Positions 1 through 11,766 of a stretch of 64,000 nucleotides of DNA are shown here, in pieces (position 1 is the first letter of the stretch; each line of letters begins with the position of its first letter). Source of the DNA: Mauremys mutica (lineage: Eukaryota; Chordata; Testudines; Geoemydidae); NCBI RefSeq assembly GCF_020497125.1, contig NC_059077.1, positions 19,848,840 to 19,912,839 on the forward strand, given 5' to 3'. The notes beneath the pieces are model-generated. The model saw only the letters and a list, made by a program, of their open reading frames with translations, searched no databases and was not told where the DNA came from. The position numbers and the translations under genes are program-made.

Positions 1-28
1 GGCGTGCTGGGGCCTGGAGCCGCCCCTG
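1..28. mobile_element. Terminus of GC-rich hAT-like MITE, cut by window edge
   Basis: The first 28 bases match the right end of the complete GC-rich element at 54020-54374: both read GCGCTGGGG/GTGCTGGGG, then CTGGAGCCG, and end in CCCTG or CCCCTG. Only the terminus is in the window. The family is inferred from this internal comparison, and the 8-bp target duplication cannot be checked here. Confidence 0.6.
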
Positions 29-39
29 CCCAAACCTTA

Positions 40-200
40 AATGCCTTAAAAGGGCCTGATTTTAAGAAAGTGCTGAGCATCCACCCTCTGAAAATCAGGC
101 CCCTGTAAGGTATCATCCAAAGATTTTAAGATGTTTCAATTTTGGCACCCAAAACTGCTACTTACATTTGAAAGTTTAGGTTGTTAAAACACCCCAAAAT
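40..200. repeat. Ancient amniote-type interspersed repeat fragment
   Basis: The phrases AAGTGCTGAGCATCCACC, AAAATCAGGCC and TTTGGCACCCAAAA resemble a dispersed sauropsid repeat as I remember it. A similar fragment lies at 13795-14000. The family is not resolved and the edges are approximate. Confidence 0.35.
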
Positions 201-289
201 AAGTGTAATGCTTTAAAAAAACTGCCTTTTTTTTTTTTTAAACCATAACTTACATTCACAACATCAGGAAGACTCAGATTAGGGTAAAG

Positions 290-1345
290 TTTTGTCTACA
301 CCTAAAAATGTTGCCACTTGAACTACGCTGGAATAGTTAAAGTGTCATCACCCCATACCCCCAAGGTGGGCAAAGTATGGCCCACGGGCCACATCCTGAG
401 CTCCCGGATGGGGAGGCTAGCCCCTGACCCCTCCCCTGCTGTTCCACTCCCCTGCAGCCTCAGCTCACTGCGCCGCGGGGCAGCTCAGCACCTGCGCACC
501 CCCCTGCGGGGGAGGGGGGACGGGGGCAGGGGAGATCAGGGAGGGAGGCTCACCTGCAGCCTCAGGGGAGCAGGCGGGAGGTGTGGGTGGCGGGAGCGCG
601 GTGAGCGCAGGCCGGAAGACTCAGGAGGAGCACCGGGCGGCTGCACAGCCACCCAGAGAGAAGCGGCGCTTTAAAGGGGAAACTGCTGTTTCTCTCCGGC
701 TACGCCGCTGCCCCTGTTCCTCCTGAGTCCTCTGCCCATGTTCGCAGGGACACATTCTGAAAGGGGCTGGGGGGGAGGGAGGGTTGGATGGGGGTGGGAT
801 CCCAGGGGGCAGTTAGGGGCGGGGGTTCCAGGAGGGAGCTGTCAGGGGACAGGGAGGAGGGGTTGGAGAGCGGGTGGGAGTCCCAGGGGGCCTGTCGGGC
901 GCGGGGATGTGGATAGGGGTCAGGGAGGAGGTGGTCAGGGGACAAGGAGCAGGGGGGTTGGATGGGTCGGGAGTTCTGAGGGGCGCAGTCAGGCGGCGGG
1001 AAGCGGGAGGGGGCGAGGGCCAGGCTGTTTAGGGAGGCACAGCATTCCCTACCCGGTCCTCCATACCATTTCACAAACCCCGATGTGGCCCTCAGGTCAA
1101 AAAGTTTGCCCACCCTAGCCCTAGCCCTAGCCCCTCCTCCCCACACCAGCGGAGACACAGTCGTACCGGTAGAAGAGTGCTTATTTTGGCATATCTTATC
1201 CTTGTTTGGCAAAGTAAAATAAGACAAACTAGTATAAAGTGCACTATACTAGTATAGCTGTATCTACACTTGGGCTTTTACCAGCATAACCATATCAGTA
1301 AATATCACACCTCTCAGCAACACAGTTATGCTAGTAAAACTTTTT
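290..1345. mobile_element. MITE remnants split by a hAT-like insertion
   Basis: A fragment with a 'TTTTGTCTACACCTAAA' type end starts near 290. At 1180-1345 there is further MITE-like sequence, with 'ACTAGTATAGCTGTATCTACAC' and 'GTTATGCTAGTAAAAC' and an end at 'AAGTGCAGACCAAGC'. The hAT-type element at 362-1120 lies between them. Whether both sides belong to one MITE or two overlapping ones is unclear. Confidence 0.4.
362..1120. mobile_element. Non-autonomous hAT-type element (GGTGGGCAAA family)
   Basis: The left end reads CAAGGTGGGCAAAGTATGGCC. The right end, GGTCAAAAAGTTTGCCCACC, is its inverted complement with mismatches. The interior is G-rich (runs of GGGGTTGG, GGGAGGAGG) with no transposase. 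A second copy with the same ends is at 28669-29270. The open frames inside it come from low-complexity G-rich DNA. Confidence 0.6.
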
Positions 1346-1349
1346 AAGT

Positions 1350-2950
1350 GCAGACCAAGCATAATGAAATTTCAGAACTCTGAAAAGCACTCCAGAAATG
1401 TTACAGCTCTTGCTGAAGGTGCACTTCTGGTTTTTCTAGCTATGTTGAAGCAACACAGTGATGTATTTGGCCTCACTAAATTCTCCAAGGTCACCTTTAA
1501 CAACAAATTGTTAGCCCGCCCTACTTCTAAAATTGCAGCTACTGTCTAGGCAGTAAAGTACATCTCTAAATAATGGATACCAAGTCAGATGTAAAGGCTG
1601 CACAAATAGATAAAGACAGGGTGGCTTTCTTTTGGTGACCACATTGTAAAGTAAGAGGGAGTGATACACTCTGAAAAGAATAGATAAAGCTCCCTAAAAC
1701 CATCAGCTTCAGGATCTGTTGCAAACCTGACCTATTTAGAAACTACTTTTATACAAAAAATAAACTATTGCATTTGCTGCTATAGCAGTGTGTAATTTCT
1801 GAGCCCAAGCTCTGGACAAAGTTTATTCTTTGGCTACACTTGCAAGGATTTTAGTTTCAATGGAGTCACACTACAGTGTCTGAAAGAAAGAGTTAAATAC
1901 AATCCACACAAAACAAACTTGAGAGTCAGCAGTGGTATAAGAAAGTAGAGACCATTTTGGCTTCAGCATGATTACCTTTTAAGATTGCAACTTTTTGCTT
2001 CCTAGTTCCAAATTCTTTACAATTTTTATATCTAAGCCTCAACTACCCAAGTTTTAAATGGGTCCTAAAATATAAAGAAACGTGAATAACTTGGAGTCAA
2101 AAGCATATGTAATTTTTCCAGACACAGATATGGGTTCCATGACATGCCAACTGATTCAGCAGCTGATTCCAAATGCCACGGAAATGAGCAGAAAACAAGT
2201 GTTTGTGGACTCAAACCACAGTTAAGTTATGGGGCTGAACAGCAGCTCTCTTCGTGGGCCAAAAACACAGACTGACTTTGTCTTGCTTTTGTAGTTCTCC
2301 CAATAACTTTTAGTGCTTGTAATATCAGGTTAACAGGACTGGGAAAGGACTTCTGGCATTAATCCACAGCAAAGGTACTCTATGGAAGCCAGAACAAGCT
2401 TCCCCACTCTTCCCCATCAAGTTAGTCTTTAGCCTGTCTGCCGACTGTCCAAAGGGAGCAAAACATGCTGCAGAGACTGGCTTTCTTAGAACTAAGGTGA
2501 GCCCTGTGGCTCATTTCAAATAGAGCAGCCATCAGATGATCATTGCTTTTTGGTAACTACCAAATGGGTCTGACTAGAGATGACAAGGAACTAAAAAGGA
2601 ACCAATCCTGAAGACAACTGTGGCCAAGCATACTGTACTTAATCCCCAGTGACAATGGGCACTACAGAACTATTGTGCCTTTTCAGGGCATTCCCTCAAG
2701 AGGCGAGGGACACAGGAAAAGCCTGGCACTGCTGAACCTAGTCTATTGACACAGAGAGAAACTGGTTTCTCCATGCTGCCAGACAAGCATATTCCAATCA
2801 TAGCATAAAATTCCTGTAGAAAAGATTCTTGGCTTACAGCACCGTATGTGCCATAGTTCTATTATCCTCACAAAAATCCAGGAGAGGTACAAATGTTTCA
2901 AATTTCCAACAGCTGCTCACCGTGACCAGCATGAGACGAACATGTAGAAG
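1350..2950. other. FECH intron 4, no recognised feature
   Basis: About 1.6 kb of AT-rich unique-looking sequence. I looked on the minus strand for the next FECH exon (the conserved region after the exon 4 product) and did not find it here or elsewhere left of 5665. I see nothing else that can be named. Confidence 0.5.
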
Positions 2951-2951
2951 T

Positions 2952-4465
2952 CTAGGCTTAATCTATACACAAACTTGCATCAGTTTAACTCAAATCCGAT
3001 TTTAAACCGATTCAGTTAAACTGGTTGTGATGGAGTAGACTCCTCACACTAGCCCTGCAAGAGCTGAATTAGGCCAGCTGGGCCCAATCAGCTAAATAGG
3101 CTGCAAGAAGGGGAGATTTAAGCAGGAGGTGGCTAAATAAGGACAGACTCACCTGTGCAGGAAGCCTATATAAAGCCAGACGGCTTGCTGCAGAGGCTAT
3201 GAAAGGCTTCAGTCACCCTCTGCATGGAGGGAGTTGGAGGTTGGCAAATGGGGGTGGAGCCTGATATGTAGGAAGAAGCCCAGAGAAACAGCAGCGAGGA
3301 GTAGGACTGCATAAGGACTGTGGCTGCTTGTTATAGGGCCGCTGGCTGGAACCCAGTTTGGTGGGTGGGCCTGAGTTCCCCTACCAGCCACTGAAGTGTG
3401 GCAAAAGGCATTGGAGACACCAGGTCTGGAAAGACTGAAATACCTGGAAGAGAAGGACTTTAGTTACCTGGCTGGAGAGCCAAGGCATGAAGAGAAAGCT
3501 GATGATCCAGGAGCGAGCAGAGCAGTAGAGCAAGACAAAATGGGGCAAGACACCATCGGAGGAAGAGCACATGACTGACAATGCTAATTTCTAAGACAGC
3601 CAGCAGGAGGCGCCGCTTGCAGTGAGTGGACTCCGTGACTCAGCTGGTGGAGAATGTGAGCAATGATGGTTGCCCCCGATACAAGGGGAGTGTGAGACAC
3701 TGAGAAGCTGTTTAGACAGCTGCCTGTGATACAAGGGGAGCAGGAAAGGCTAGATGAGAGACACTTGAGGCAAAGGGACAATGGAGCCACCATGTATGGA
3801 GGCTGTCTTTGCAGAAGGCAAGGTGTACCTTCCCAGGCTGGATCACAGAGCTGCTGCTCCCTGTGAAGGGGGCAGACAAGCAACAAAGCGGGGTACAGGC
3901 CCTGATGAGGCAGATTCTAGAGAACCAGCAGCAAGAGCGGGAGGCACTATATGAGGCAATTAGCTGAAGAACAGTACTACTTGCTCAAGATCCTCCAAGG
4001 GGTGAGCAAGGGCCAGAGAGGCCCCAGGGAAGGGAGGCCAGAAGCCCAAGCAGGGCAGTGTCATGCCTGTGGCAGAGGGGACACTTTAGGCACTGATGGG
4101 GCTGTGAACTGGAAGATTGCCCGGGTCACTGTGGGAGTGACAGAGGGTTTGCAAGACTGTACCTCCCAGAAGGGGGGGAAACGCGGAGTGACCCAGCTGG
4201 AGAGCCAAGTCACGAGGAGGAGGAGCGAGAGAGGGGCTGCAGACCAGAGAGAGACCTGTGACGGTGTGTTGATCTCATGAGCTAATCCCCAGAGCAGCCA
4301 GGAGGATGAGCCCAACTAGCGGTGAGTGGAGCACCCTGGAACACTGGTGCAGACTCCTGCATGAACACTCTTAAAATGGTTTAAACATGACTTGTATGAA
4401 TTTAGCTTAAGTCAGTGAGGATTTAAGAGTGCTCAACAGTGAAGGTTTGGACAGGTCGAAAAACC
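2952..4465. mobile_element. MITE split in two by an LTR-like insertion
   Basis: The left half (2952-3025) has GGCTTAATCTATACACAAAC, a CATCAGTTTAACTC stretch, and inverted TTAAACCGATTCAGTTAAACTGG. The right half (about 4349-4465) has ACTCTTAAAATGGTTTAAAC, TTAGCTTAAGTCAGTGAGG and a partial end. The halves match the arrangement of a common turtle MITE as I remember it. The 1.3-kb unit at 3026-4343 separates them. Confidence 0.45.
3026..4343 (+). mobile_element. LTR-like unit with TG...CA ends and 5-bp target duplication
   Basis: The unit begins TGTGATGGAG and ends CCTGGAACA. It is flanked on both sides by CTGGT (3021-3025 and 4344-4348), as expected for an LTR retroelement or solo LTR. A TATA-like TATATAAA lies near 3168. 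The interior holds imperfect direct repeats: the 'CTGGAGAGCCAAG' motif recurs near 3472 and 4198, and 'CAGCCAGCAGGAG'/'CAGCCAGGAGGATG' recurs near 3597 and 4298. No reverse transcriptase is visible. A solo LTR and a short non-autonomous element are both possible. Confidence 0.55.
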
Positions 4466-5110
4466 ACTATTGGTAAAACCTATGTTAGTTTGTGTGGGAG
4501 TTAATCGCAACAAGAGTCACCCCTCCTTGATATGGATTTCTCTTGATAAAACTGAGTGGCTAAGGTGACAGAGGCCCTAGCATTTGGGGGGGAGACAGAC
4601 ATTTACATGGAATAACAATTTTCTCCCATTTTCAAACATTACCCTAGCTGAAAGAGAACGTACAAAGCCTGTATATACTGTATCTTGTGGATGCCTTCCA
4701 AACCAAACTGTTTGGCCTTATCTATCGCTCTCGTGTCAAGGGAGGGTCCCTCATGTCCTGGGGTGGTGCTGACAGCAGTAATCTTGCTTAGTACTGCAGA
4801 ATTAAACTGTGAAACAGCATCTTTCTGTGCCACCCCCTTTCTCTAATGACTGTAATAAGATCAAGCCGAGTTTGCATTAAGCCTTTTAGCCACCACTGAC
4901 AATTAGATTCAGGAACAGTTTAAAGGATCCAGACTGAAGATAATCGTAGCTGTGAGACTTTTAGTAGGAAGTTATAGCTACTCAAATAAGCCACTAGATG
5001 GAGTCATGATCTCTCTCACGCACACAACAAATGCTCCATCCACTGCATATGTCTAACTTAGCAAGTGTTTTGTGTCAGAAGTCGTATCTTTGTGTATTAA
5101 ACACACACAC
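4466..5110. other. FECH intron 4, no recognised feature
   Basis: Sequence without an identifiable gene or a clearly bounded repeat. It ends in a short CA run just before the pyrimidine-rich repeat. Confidence 0.4.
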
Positions 5111-5111
5111 T

Positions 5112-5560
5112 CTGTCAGGGATCAGGGCCTGCAGCAGAGTCTGTCTCCTGGCAACCCAACAAGCACAAGAGGCCTGCAGCTGGCTACCTAATTGCACCAC
5201 CTGACTGGTCAGGAAGGGCAAATGACTGGCTTTTAAACCCAGCAGCAACTCTCTGGCTGCTCAATGCGTTCATGCCCATAGGTGTGACCCTCCTGCTGTC
5301 TGCTGCTCCTCAACTTGCTCTTGCCTGGCTCCTAAACCCATTCCTGCCTTGTTTCCCTGCCTTGTTCCTGCTCAGTCCTTGCTACCTCACCTAGTTCCAG
5401 CTTCCTCACCCTGACCCTGGCTCCCGATCCCAGCTCTGACCCCTGGCTTGGCTCTTAGTTCCTGGTTCCGGCTCTAACTCCTGGTGTGGCTACTGGTTTC
5501 AGCCTCTGGCCCTGACCCTTGGGTTAGCTCTGCCCACTAGGCCTGACTCCTGCTCTTCCC
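5112..5560. repeat. Pyrimidine-rich LTR-like repeat
   Basis: It starts TGTCAGGGATCAGGGCC and continues as a long C/T-rich tract with recurring CCTGGCT, CTGACCC and GGTTCC words. It resembles the 3' part of turtle gypsy-type LTRs as I remember them. The ends and target duplication are not defined. It lies about 100 bases downstream of FECH exon 4. Confidence 0.35.
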
Positions 5561-5664
5561 AATAGGCATGACCACCCATGGCCCAGTCTTCTCCCCCCCA
5601 CACACACAACCACTACAACAAACACAACAATCTCCTAAACAACTGTATGGAAGGGTATAATTAC

Positions 5665-5813
5665 CAGTATGAGGAGACATTTCATCCAGCAGTTTCACCA
5701 TGCCTTCTCCCTGTGTTACAGTCCACTTTTTAATTGGTGACCCTCCTCCGATCTTGCTATATTGTTCTTGGATTTTCGGTGTGCGACGTTTGGCAATAAA
5801 TGGCGCCAGCTTA
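5665..5813 (-). CDS. FECH: FECH coding exon 4
   Basis: 149 bp, between acceptor TTTCAG and donor GTAATT. The first base completes the Asn begun in exon 3, then 49 codons follow (residues 102-150), starting [18 protein letters not shown] and ending LLDEMSPHT. It holds the active-site lip and the arginine pair that contacts porphyrin propionates. It ends one base into a codon. Human has RR where this protein has SK just before IGGGSPI. Confidence 0.96.
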
Positions 5814-6400
<587 letters not shown>

Positions 6401-6534
6401 CTATTTCTATTTAGCCCTGTAATCAGCTGCCACCTTTTACAACTGCAGGCTAATCAGCCTGACCCCCTGCTCTTTGTGCAAACTGAGGATCATGTTAAAA
6501 AACAAATCATCAAGAGTTAAATGCTGATATCCTT

Positions 6535-6630
6535 ATTCACATTTAGCAGTCCCTTACTCCATCCCATTGAGATCAACGGGGCTATTCAAGGTGTATGTTT
6601 CTACTCAACAAGAATAAGGTTAAAAGAATC
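6535..6630. repeat. Ancient amniote-type SINE-like repeat fragment
   Basis: The block CCATTGAGATCAACGGGGC ... TACTCAACAAGAATAAGG ... AATCTGGCCC resembles an old, widely dispersed amniote repeat. A related block is near 44470-44540. The family is not named with certainty. Confidence 0.3.
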
Positions 6631-7224
6631 TGGCCCTGAGACACTTGACAAAACACTATGTGCCGAATCAGCAAGTGCTTTCTATTTATGCTCAACACGC
6701 ATCAGAGCCAGCAAACTCACACCTACAGGGAAATCTGAGCATTTGGACTCTGTACAGGATCTGAGATCCATAGGATTTGGATCTTTTATACAGTCTGAGA
6801 CGAGGAGCCTCTCTTCCCCTTTCTGCCATTTCCATATCTGCAAACACCTCACAGGTGCATTTGTTTGCAAAGTCCTTTGAGATCCTTGGATGAAAGGCAC
6901 TAATTATTACTAACAAGAGTGTACTAAATGGTGTCTCAAATTATGCAATAACTGCATTATTAAGCTGCTATCTCACCCCACTATACATTATCTTCTTAAA
7001 ATACAAATAGTTAAGCTTCAGGATGGCTGGTTGAGATTTTCAAAACAGTCTCAGGGACTTAGACACTAACTTTCAAATGAAAGATACTGGCCTAAATCCC
7101 ATAGACTAGTTCAAAAAATCTTAACCACTGTTTATTTCCCTGCTCCTTTCTCCCCTCCACCCTACTAAACACTGCACGAGATGTAACAGGGCATAAGGGT
7201 AAATATTTTTGTTATCTATATTCC

Positions 7225-7490
7225 AATAGTGCCTAGAAGGCCTGGTCATGAAGACGCCCTGGTCCTAGATGCTGTACAAAACACAGAACAAAAAGATGAT
7301 CCCAGCCCCAAAGAGCTTAACATCTAAATATCTGACAAGGGACAACAGATGGAAACAGACATACAAATGAGGGAAGCACAAGGAAACAGTGAGACGATTG
7401 TAATGCTTTAAAACCAGAGCACTGTAAAGTAAAGCACTACCATTTTGGAGAGAGACAGAGAGCAATTACATGTAGGACACACACATACTT
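7225..7490 (-). repeat. MIR/CORE-type SINE, reverse orientation
   Basis: The stretch GCTGTACAAAACACAGAAC ... CCCAAAGAGCTTAACATCTA is the reverse complement of the tail seen in the plus-strand copy at 23285-23535 (the 'attgtaagctcttt ... gtacagcacctagcac' type end). It lies in FECH intron 2. Edges are approximate. Confidence 0.5.
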
Positions 7491-7533
7491 CATTTGCTGT
7501 CAGCACAGATGAGGCCCGGGAATAAGTCCTTAC

Positions 7534-7651
7534 CTCTTTTCAGGCTGAATTTGAGGCTCTGTGCTTTTTGTTTGTGTGGCTGCTGCTGCTGTTGACTGAC
7601 CTCTCCATTGTATTTGGACTCTCACTTGACTGCAGCTGCTGCTTTTTGTGA
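7534..7651 (-). CDS. FECH: FECH coding exon 2
   Basis: 118 bp, acceptor TCTCTCCAG and donor GTAAGG. It encodes the poorly conserved linker of the mitochondrial presequence (residue 22 split, 23-60, residue 61 split), rich in Ser, Gln, Thr and Lys and ending EPQIQPEKR. The last part aligns with human PQVQPQKR, and the exon phases at both ends agree with exons 1 and 3. Confidence 0.9.
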
Positions 7652-7934
7652 CTGGAGAGAAGGTTAAAATGTATTATTAGTTTATTATTGGGCAGAGGAT
7701 TCTGTTTACGAGACGTAGGCTGCCTTCCCCCAATATTTCTTTAAATGGGCTTGGTGGTCTCCTGATATTTGGCATTTCTTTGCAAGCCCCATCTCCTGAG
7801 CCAAGCGATTTAAGGAAAAATCATGGATTTCATACAATTTTTTAAAAGGGTGAGTGTCTAGCCCTCGTGGTTGCAGATAAAAGCTGGAAAACATGACCTG
7901 AGTGTGCCTTAAAGGCTCAAAAACCAGGAAGCAA

Positions 7935-8030
7935 AGAACCAAATTTTTTTTTTTTTAAACATCTTATTTTAAAGTCAATCCCGTGATTTTTAGGGCCTGA
8001 CGCATGAGTTTTGAACACTTGGGGCTGGCA
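7935..8030. repeat. Dispersed repeat fragment (shared with 19470-19555)
   Basis: It contains AATCCCGTGATTTTTAGGGC, CTGACGCATGAGTTTTGAAC and ACTTGGGGCTGGCAA. A diverged copy near 19480 has CATGATTTTTGGGGC ... CTGACTCAGGATTTTTGA ... GAAGTTGGCAATAC. The pair indicates a dispersed repeat of unresolved type. Confidence 0.45.
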
Positions 8031-11000
8031 AGAGACACCACTTCAGCATGAAAGGAAGTGAAGTACCTTCAGCTCAGAGAGGAGGCACAGTGAAAACTGC
8101 AATATTGTAACTATTCTATGGACAAATGACTTCAGTTACCAAGACTGTCAAGCTGCTGCCAGAACCTTTCACAAGCACTAAATTTACAAAACATTAAAAT
8201 ACACTCATCCATATATAAATATTATATGGATTAAAAAACATTTAAAAATCAGCCCCTGAATTTCAGGGCTTTTAAACATTTGCTGCAACATAGCTTAATG
8301 TATTTGAGCCCTGGGTTGGTCCTAGCTTGACCCTGTGCTGCAACAGACTGAACCAGCACTTCCATAGGATCAGTTCAGGGCCAGTTCAACCAGGGTTCTT
8401 TAACTTCACTCTAGGCATCCACCTCTCTCACTGCTTTCACTCGATTCTTCCCATCACTCCATGGCTCTAGTCTCGGCCAGACTTTGCCCAACCCAAAGGC
8501 AGAGATGGATAAGAAGCCTACACTTGTTAATGGGGGTTATTAGTGGTTTAAGCACTTAGACACTCTAAATATTAATAGTGGGTTAAAAGGTTGTGATCTA
8601 AGGGACTGAGGTGATTTAAGCACTTTCCCTGACTGAAGGATTGTTTATTCTCCTTCTCTGAAAATCTTAATTTACTAGATTTATAAAGTTTGTATAGTAC
8701 AGTCAACATTATTACAGTGCAAAAGTGAAGCTTTCAGCTGCATTGTAAATATGTATAACTCATTGTTTCACTGGTTAAATGTGTGTTTTTTATATTTATT
8801 TCTCTGTTTCATTAGAGATTTCCCATAGAATATACTGGATGCACAACACTGCTAGTGGAACTCTATTTCACATATCTTTTGTGATTTAAACCGTTCAAGC
8901 TTATTATGTTAACACAGGTTTTCTTATTTAATTTTCAAAATACCATAAACATTTTATCCCTCAGAGCTAGGGAGGCCACTTTTTAAGAGGCCACTTCTGC
9001 CCTTGAATATGCACACACAATTACTTTCACAGCATACACAAATGCAGAAATGCCTCCTTAACATGTTGCCATATTAACATATCACAACTGTATCACACAT
9101 TCCATGTTTACCATTGCTTACTCTGCAATGGAGAATAGAAAAGGGTCCCCTACTTACAAGACTATATAAAAAGATTTCACATTCTAAGCCACAGTCTACA
9201 GTACATTTGCTTTACAAACTGTAAAAACTATTCACAACTTTTCAGCATCTAAAGTTTTTTCTAAAGCACAATCTTGTTAATTTTTCAATGAGTAATAATT
9301 TACAACAAAATGTTTTTAAGAGGAGAAAAAAAATATATTATCGAACCAGGTTCCAGAGAGGGGGAAAAAAAAAACATTTTGAAATGCCAAGCTAGATATC
9401 TGCAAATTCCTTTTTTTGGAGTTAAAAATGAATGCTAAGGCTTTACATTCCTCTTCAATTAGATAAAAACTTTGTAAGTCAAACAGAATACAACAATAGT
9501 TGTGTATGTCAATCACCTCTCACATGACCAAATAATCCAGCTAGACATTTTTATCTCTAAAGAATTTTGTTTGCTGTATTTCTTATTCCCAGTATTCTAA
9601 GTAGCTCTTTTAGATCTACATATACATACTACCACTTCCTCACTCACGTGCACCCAATAAAATAAAACCATACATCTGCACACTCAAGTTATCTTAAATC
9701 ATATTCCTCATCGATTATATTGCATTCTTCCTTTTAAAAAACTGTTAGACTGTCTGAGCATACATCGTTACACTGACTCAGTAACATTTAAGAAAAAAAA
9801 CCCTATAGATGTACTTTTAAAACAAAAATAAAAAGTTCTCTAATTATATTTAAACCACTGTTAGCATTTACTTAAAATTTTAGTCACTGTTCTGTATGCT
9901 ATTTTTCACAGAGCCCTGGTGAGAAATAAGGGGCAAAAAGACAGAGACCACACAATCTTAATAAAACATTTCCCACAATATGAAAATAACCATGTTAAGG
10001 TTAAAGAGAGACCACAAAAGCCAAGGAATCTTGAGGAAAAGGCATTTCAGCAGTCCCACGTTTTGCCTAGGGCCCTAGGCATCGTGAGCGAGTTGGATCA
10101 CTAGATCAGTTACTCACTTTTACCAGAGGTGGTGTTCAGCAAACAGGCTAAGTTTACAATAGTTTTTTTCTCAGCAAAGAACGATCTTGCTTTTTTTGGT
10201 TGTATGTCTCAGTTACTTTAATTCAGGGATTTTTATTTAAACTTTTTTCTTTAATAGTACCACTTGAATCAATTTTCTACCATAATCTCCATTCACTTAC
10301 ACGGACACTGGAAAAAAGATACACACAAAGGATGTGTAGTAAGGGACGTGTTCTGTTTCACAACCAACAGGCCTAGTGCTCAATAATTACTAACATTTTC
10401 TATATTAAACCCTTTTCAATCAAAGCTGAGAGGGGGAAAGGGATTCAAATTCTGGCTTTGTAACAAAAGAGAGGTAGATTCTGGGTTAAATACTAAAAAG
10501 TGATGACCCAATTGAACTTTAGTCAAACCCAACCTATTGGGCTCATTATAGGAGTAACTGGATGAAAGTCTACAGCCTGCATTATACAGAAGGTCCAACT
10601 AAATTATCTAACGGAGCCTTCTGGATTTAATATCTATGAAGTTTTACGTGCCCAGCTCAGCCCTTTTGTATTCATCTCCACAACTGAACTGCTGCACTCT
10701 GGGTCTCATCTTATTTTATGAGTTAAATTCTAAAATGTTTGGGGGACCAACTCCATAGAAGTGACTTTCACATATCTCAGCCTACATGGCATGTTTCCTA
10801 ACAACCCGAGAGACCACTTCTTTTCTTTCCCATAACCAAAGACTACCAGGAAAGCTGGGGAGTGCCACTCGTCCCCAAATTTATATGGCAGGTGATTGGT
10901 AACAGAATGTTTTCAAGGGCGGTCCCTTCCCCACTGGCTTGACAGAGCCAAGTTTGTTGATCGTAAAGGCATGGCACAAGTCTCGTCTCTTTTCACAGGC

Positions 11001-11640
11001 AGTAGTCTGTTGGGAGGGGCATGTTTCCTTTTAAATTGATTTAATATCATAAATATAACAAATGACCTTTTAAATTAAATTCTGTAGATGTCCAAAGTGG
11101 CTACATTTTATAAGTGAAAATAACGGAATAAATAATAATAATTGCTATTGTACAGCAACAAATCCTGGCAGTTCTACCACTGAAGCCGATTAAGGACTAG
11201 CATACTGCATAGTTTTAGAGGACAGCAATGTCAATCTACTGACCCTGGAATTTTCTGGGGGTATGGCGAATGGCTGGGAAAGTTAAGTGGGGAGGGTCTG
11301 TTTTTTGGGGAGTTAGAAAGGTCTCATCATTCATGTTGGGTCTATGTGAATTTTTGCATCCTTTCCAAAATAATACACTTTGAGAACTGATCTATTTTAT
11401 AAAATAATTTTTGTAGTTCTTCAACTGTTTTGAGTTTCTGGTTTTTTTAAACCAAAAATCTATTTTTGATGAAAAAATCATTGACACCCATACCCAAGCG
11501 TTAAGGCAGCTAAACATAAACTCTCCCAACCACCACGGCTTGCAATAGGAACAGAAAGGATTATCAGTGCACCAAAGGGCTCTCTACTTTGTGACAGAAT
11601 GAATAAAGACAAGATATTAGAGAGTCAAGGTAGGTAAAGT

Positions 11641-11766
11641 AATATATTTTATTGAACCAACTTCTGCCGGTGAGAGAGACAAGCTTTCAAGCCACACAGA
11701 GCTCTTCAGGTCACCAACAGAAGTTGGTACAATAAAAGATATTAGCTCTCTGATATCCTGGGCCCA
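11641..11766. repeat. Inverted-repeat (palindromic) dispersed element
   Basis: The left arm (11641-11675) reads TAATATATTTTATTGAACC and AACTTCTGCCGGTGA. The right arm (11711-11745) is its inverted complement, CACCAACAGAAGTTGGTAC and AATAAAAGATATTA, with few mismatches. Only about 35 bases separate the arms. A single-arm copy of the same family is at 62330-62435. Confidence 0.6.

Noticed and set aside
4639..4833. 64-codon minus-strand frame in FECH intron 4
   Set aside because: No match to any FECH exon or known domain, and no splice sites in phase.
1..5664. Searched for FECH exons 5 onward
   Set aside because: None of the expected conserved segments after exon 4 was seen on the minus strand; they probably lie beyond the left edge.
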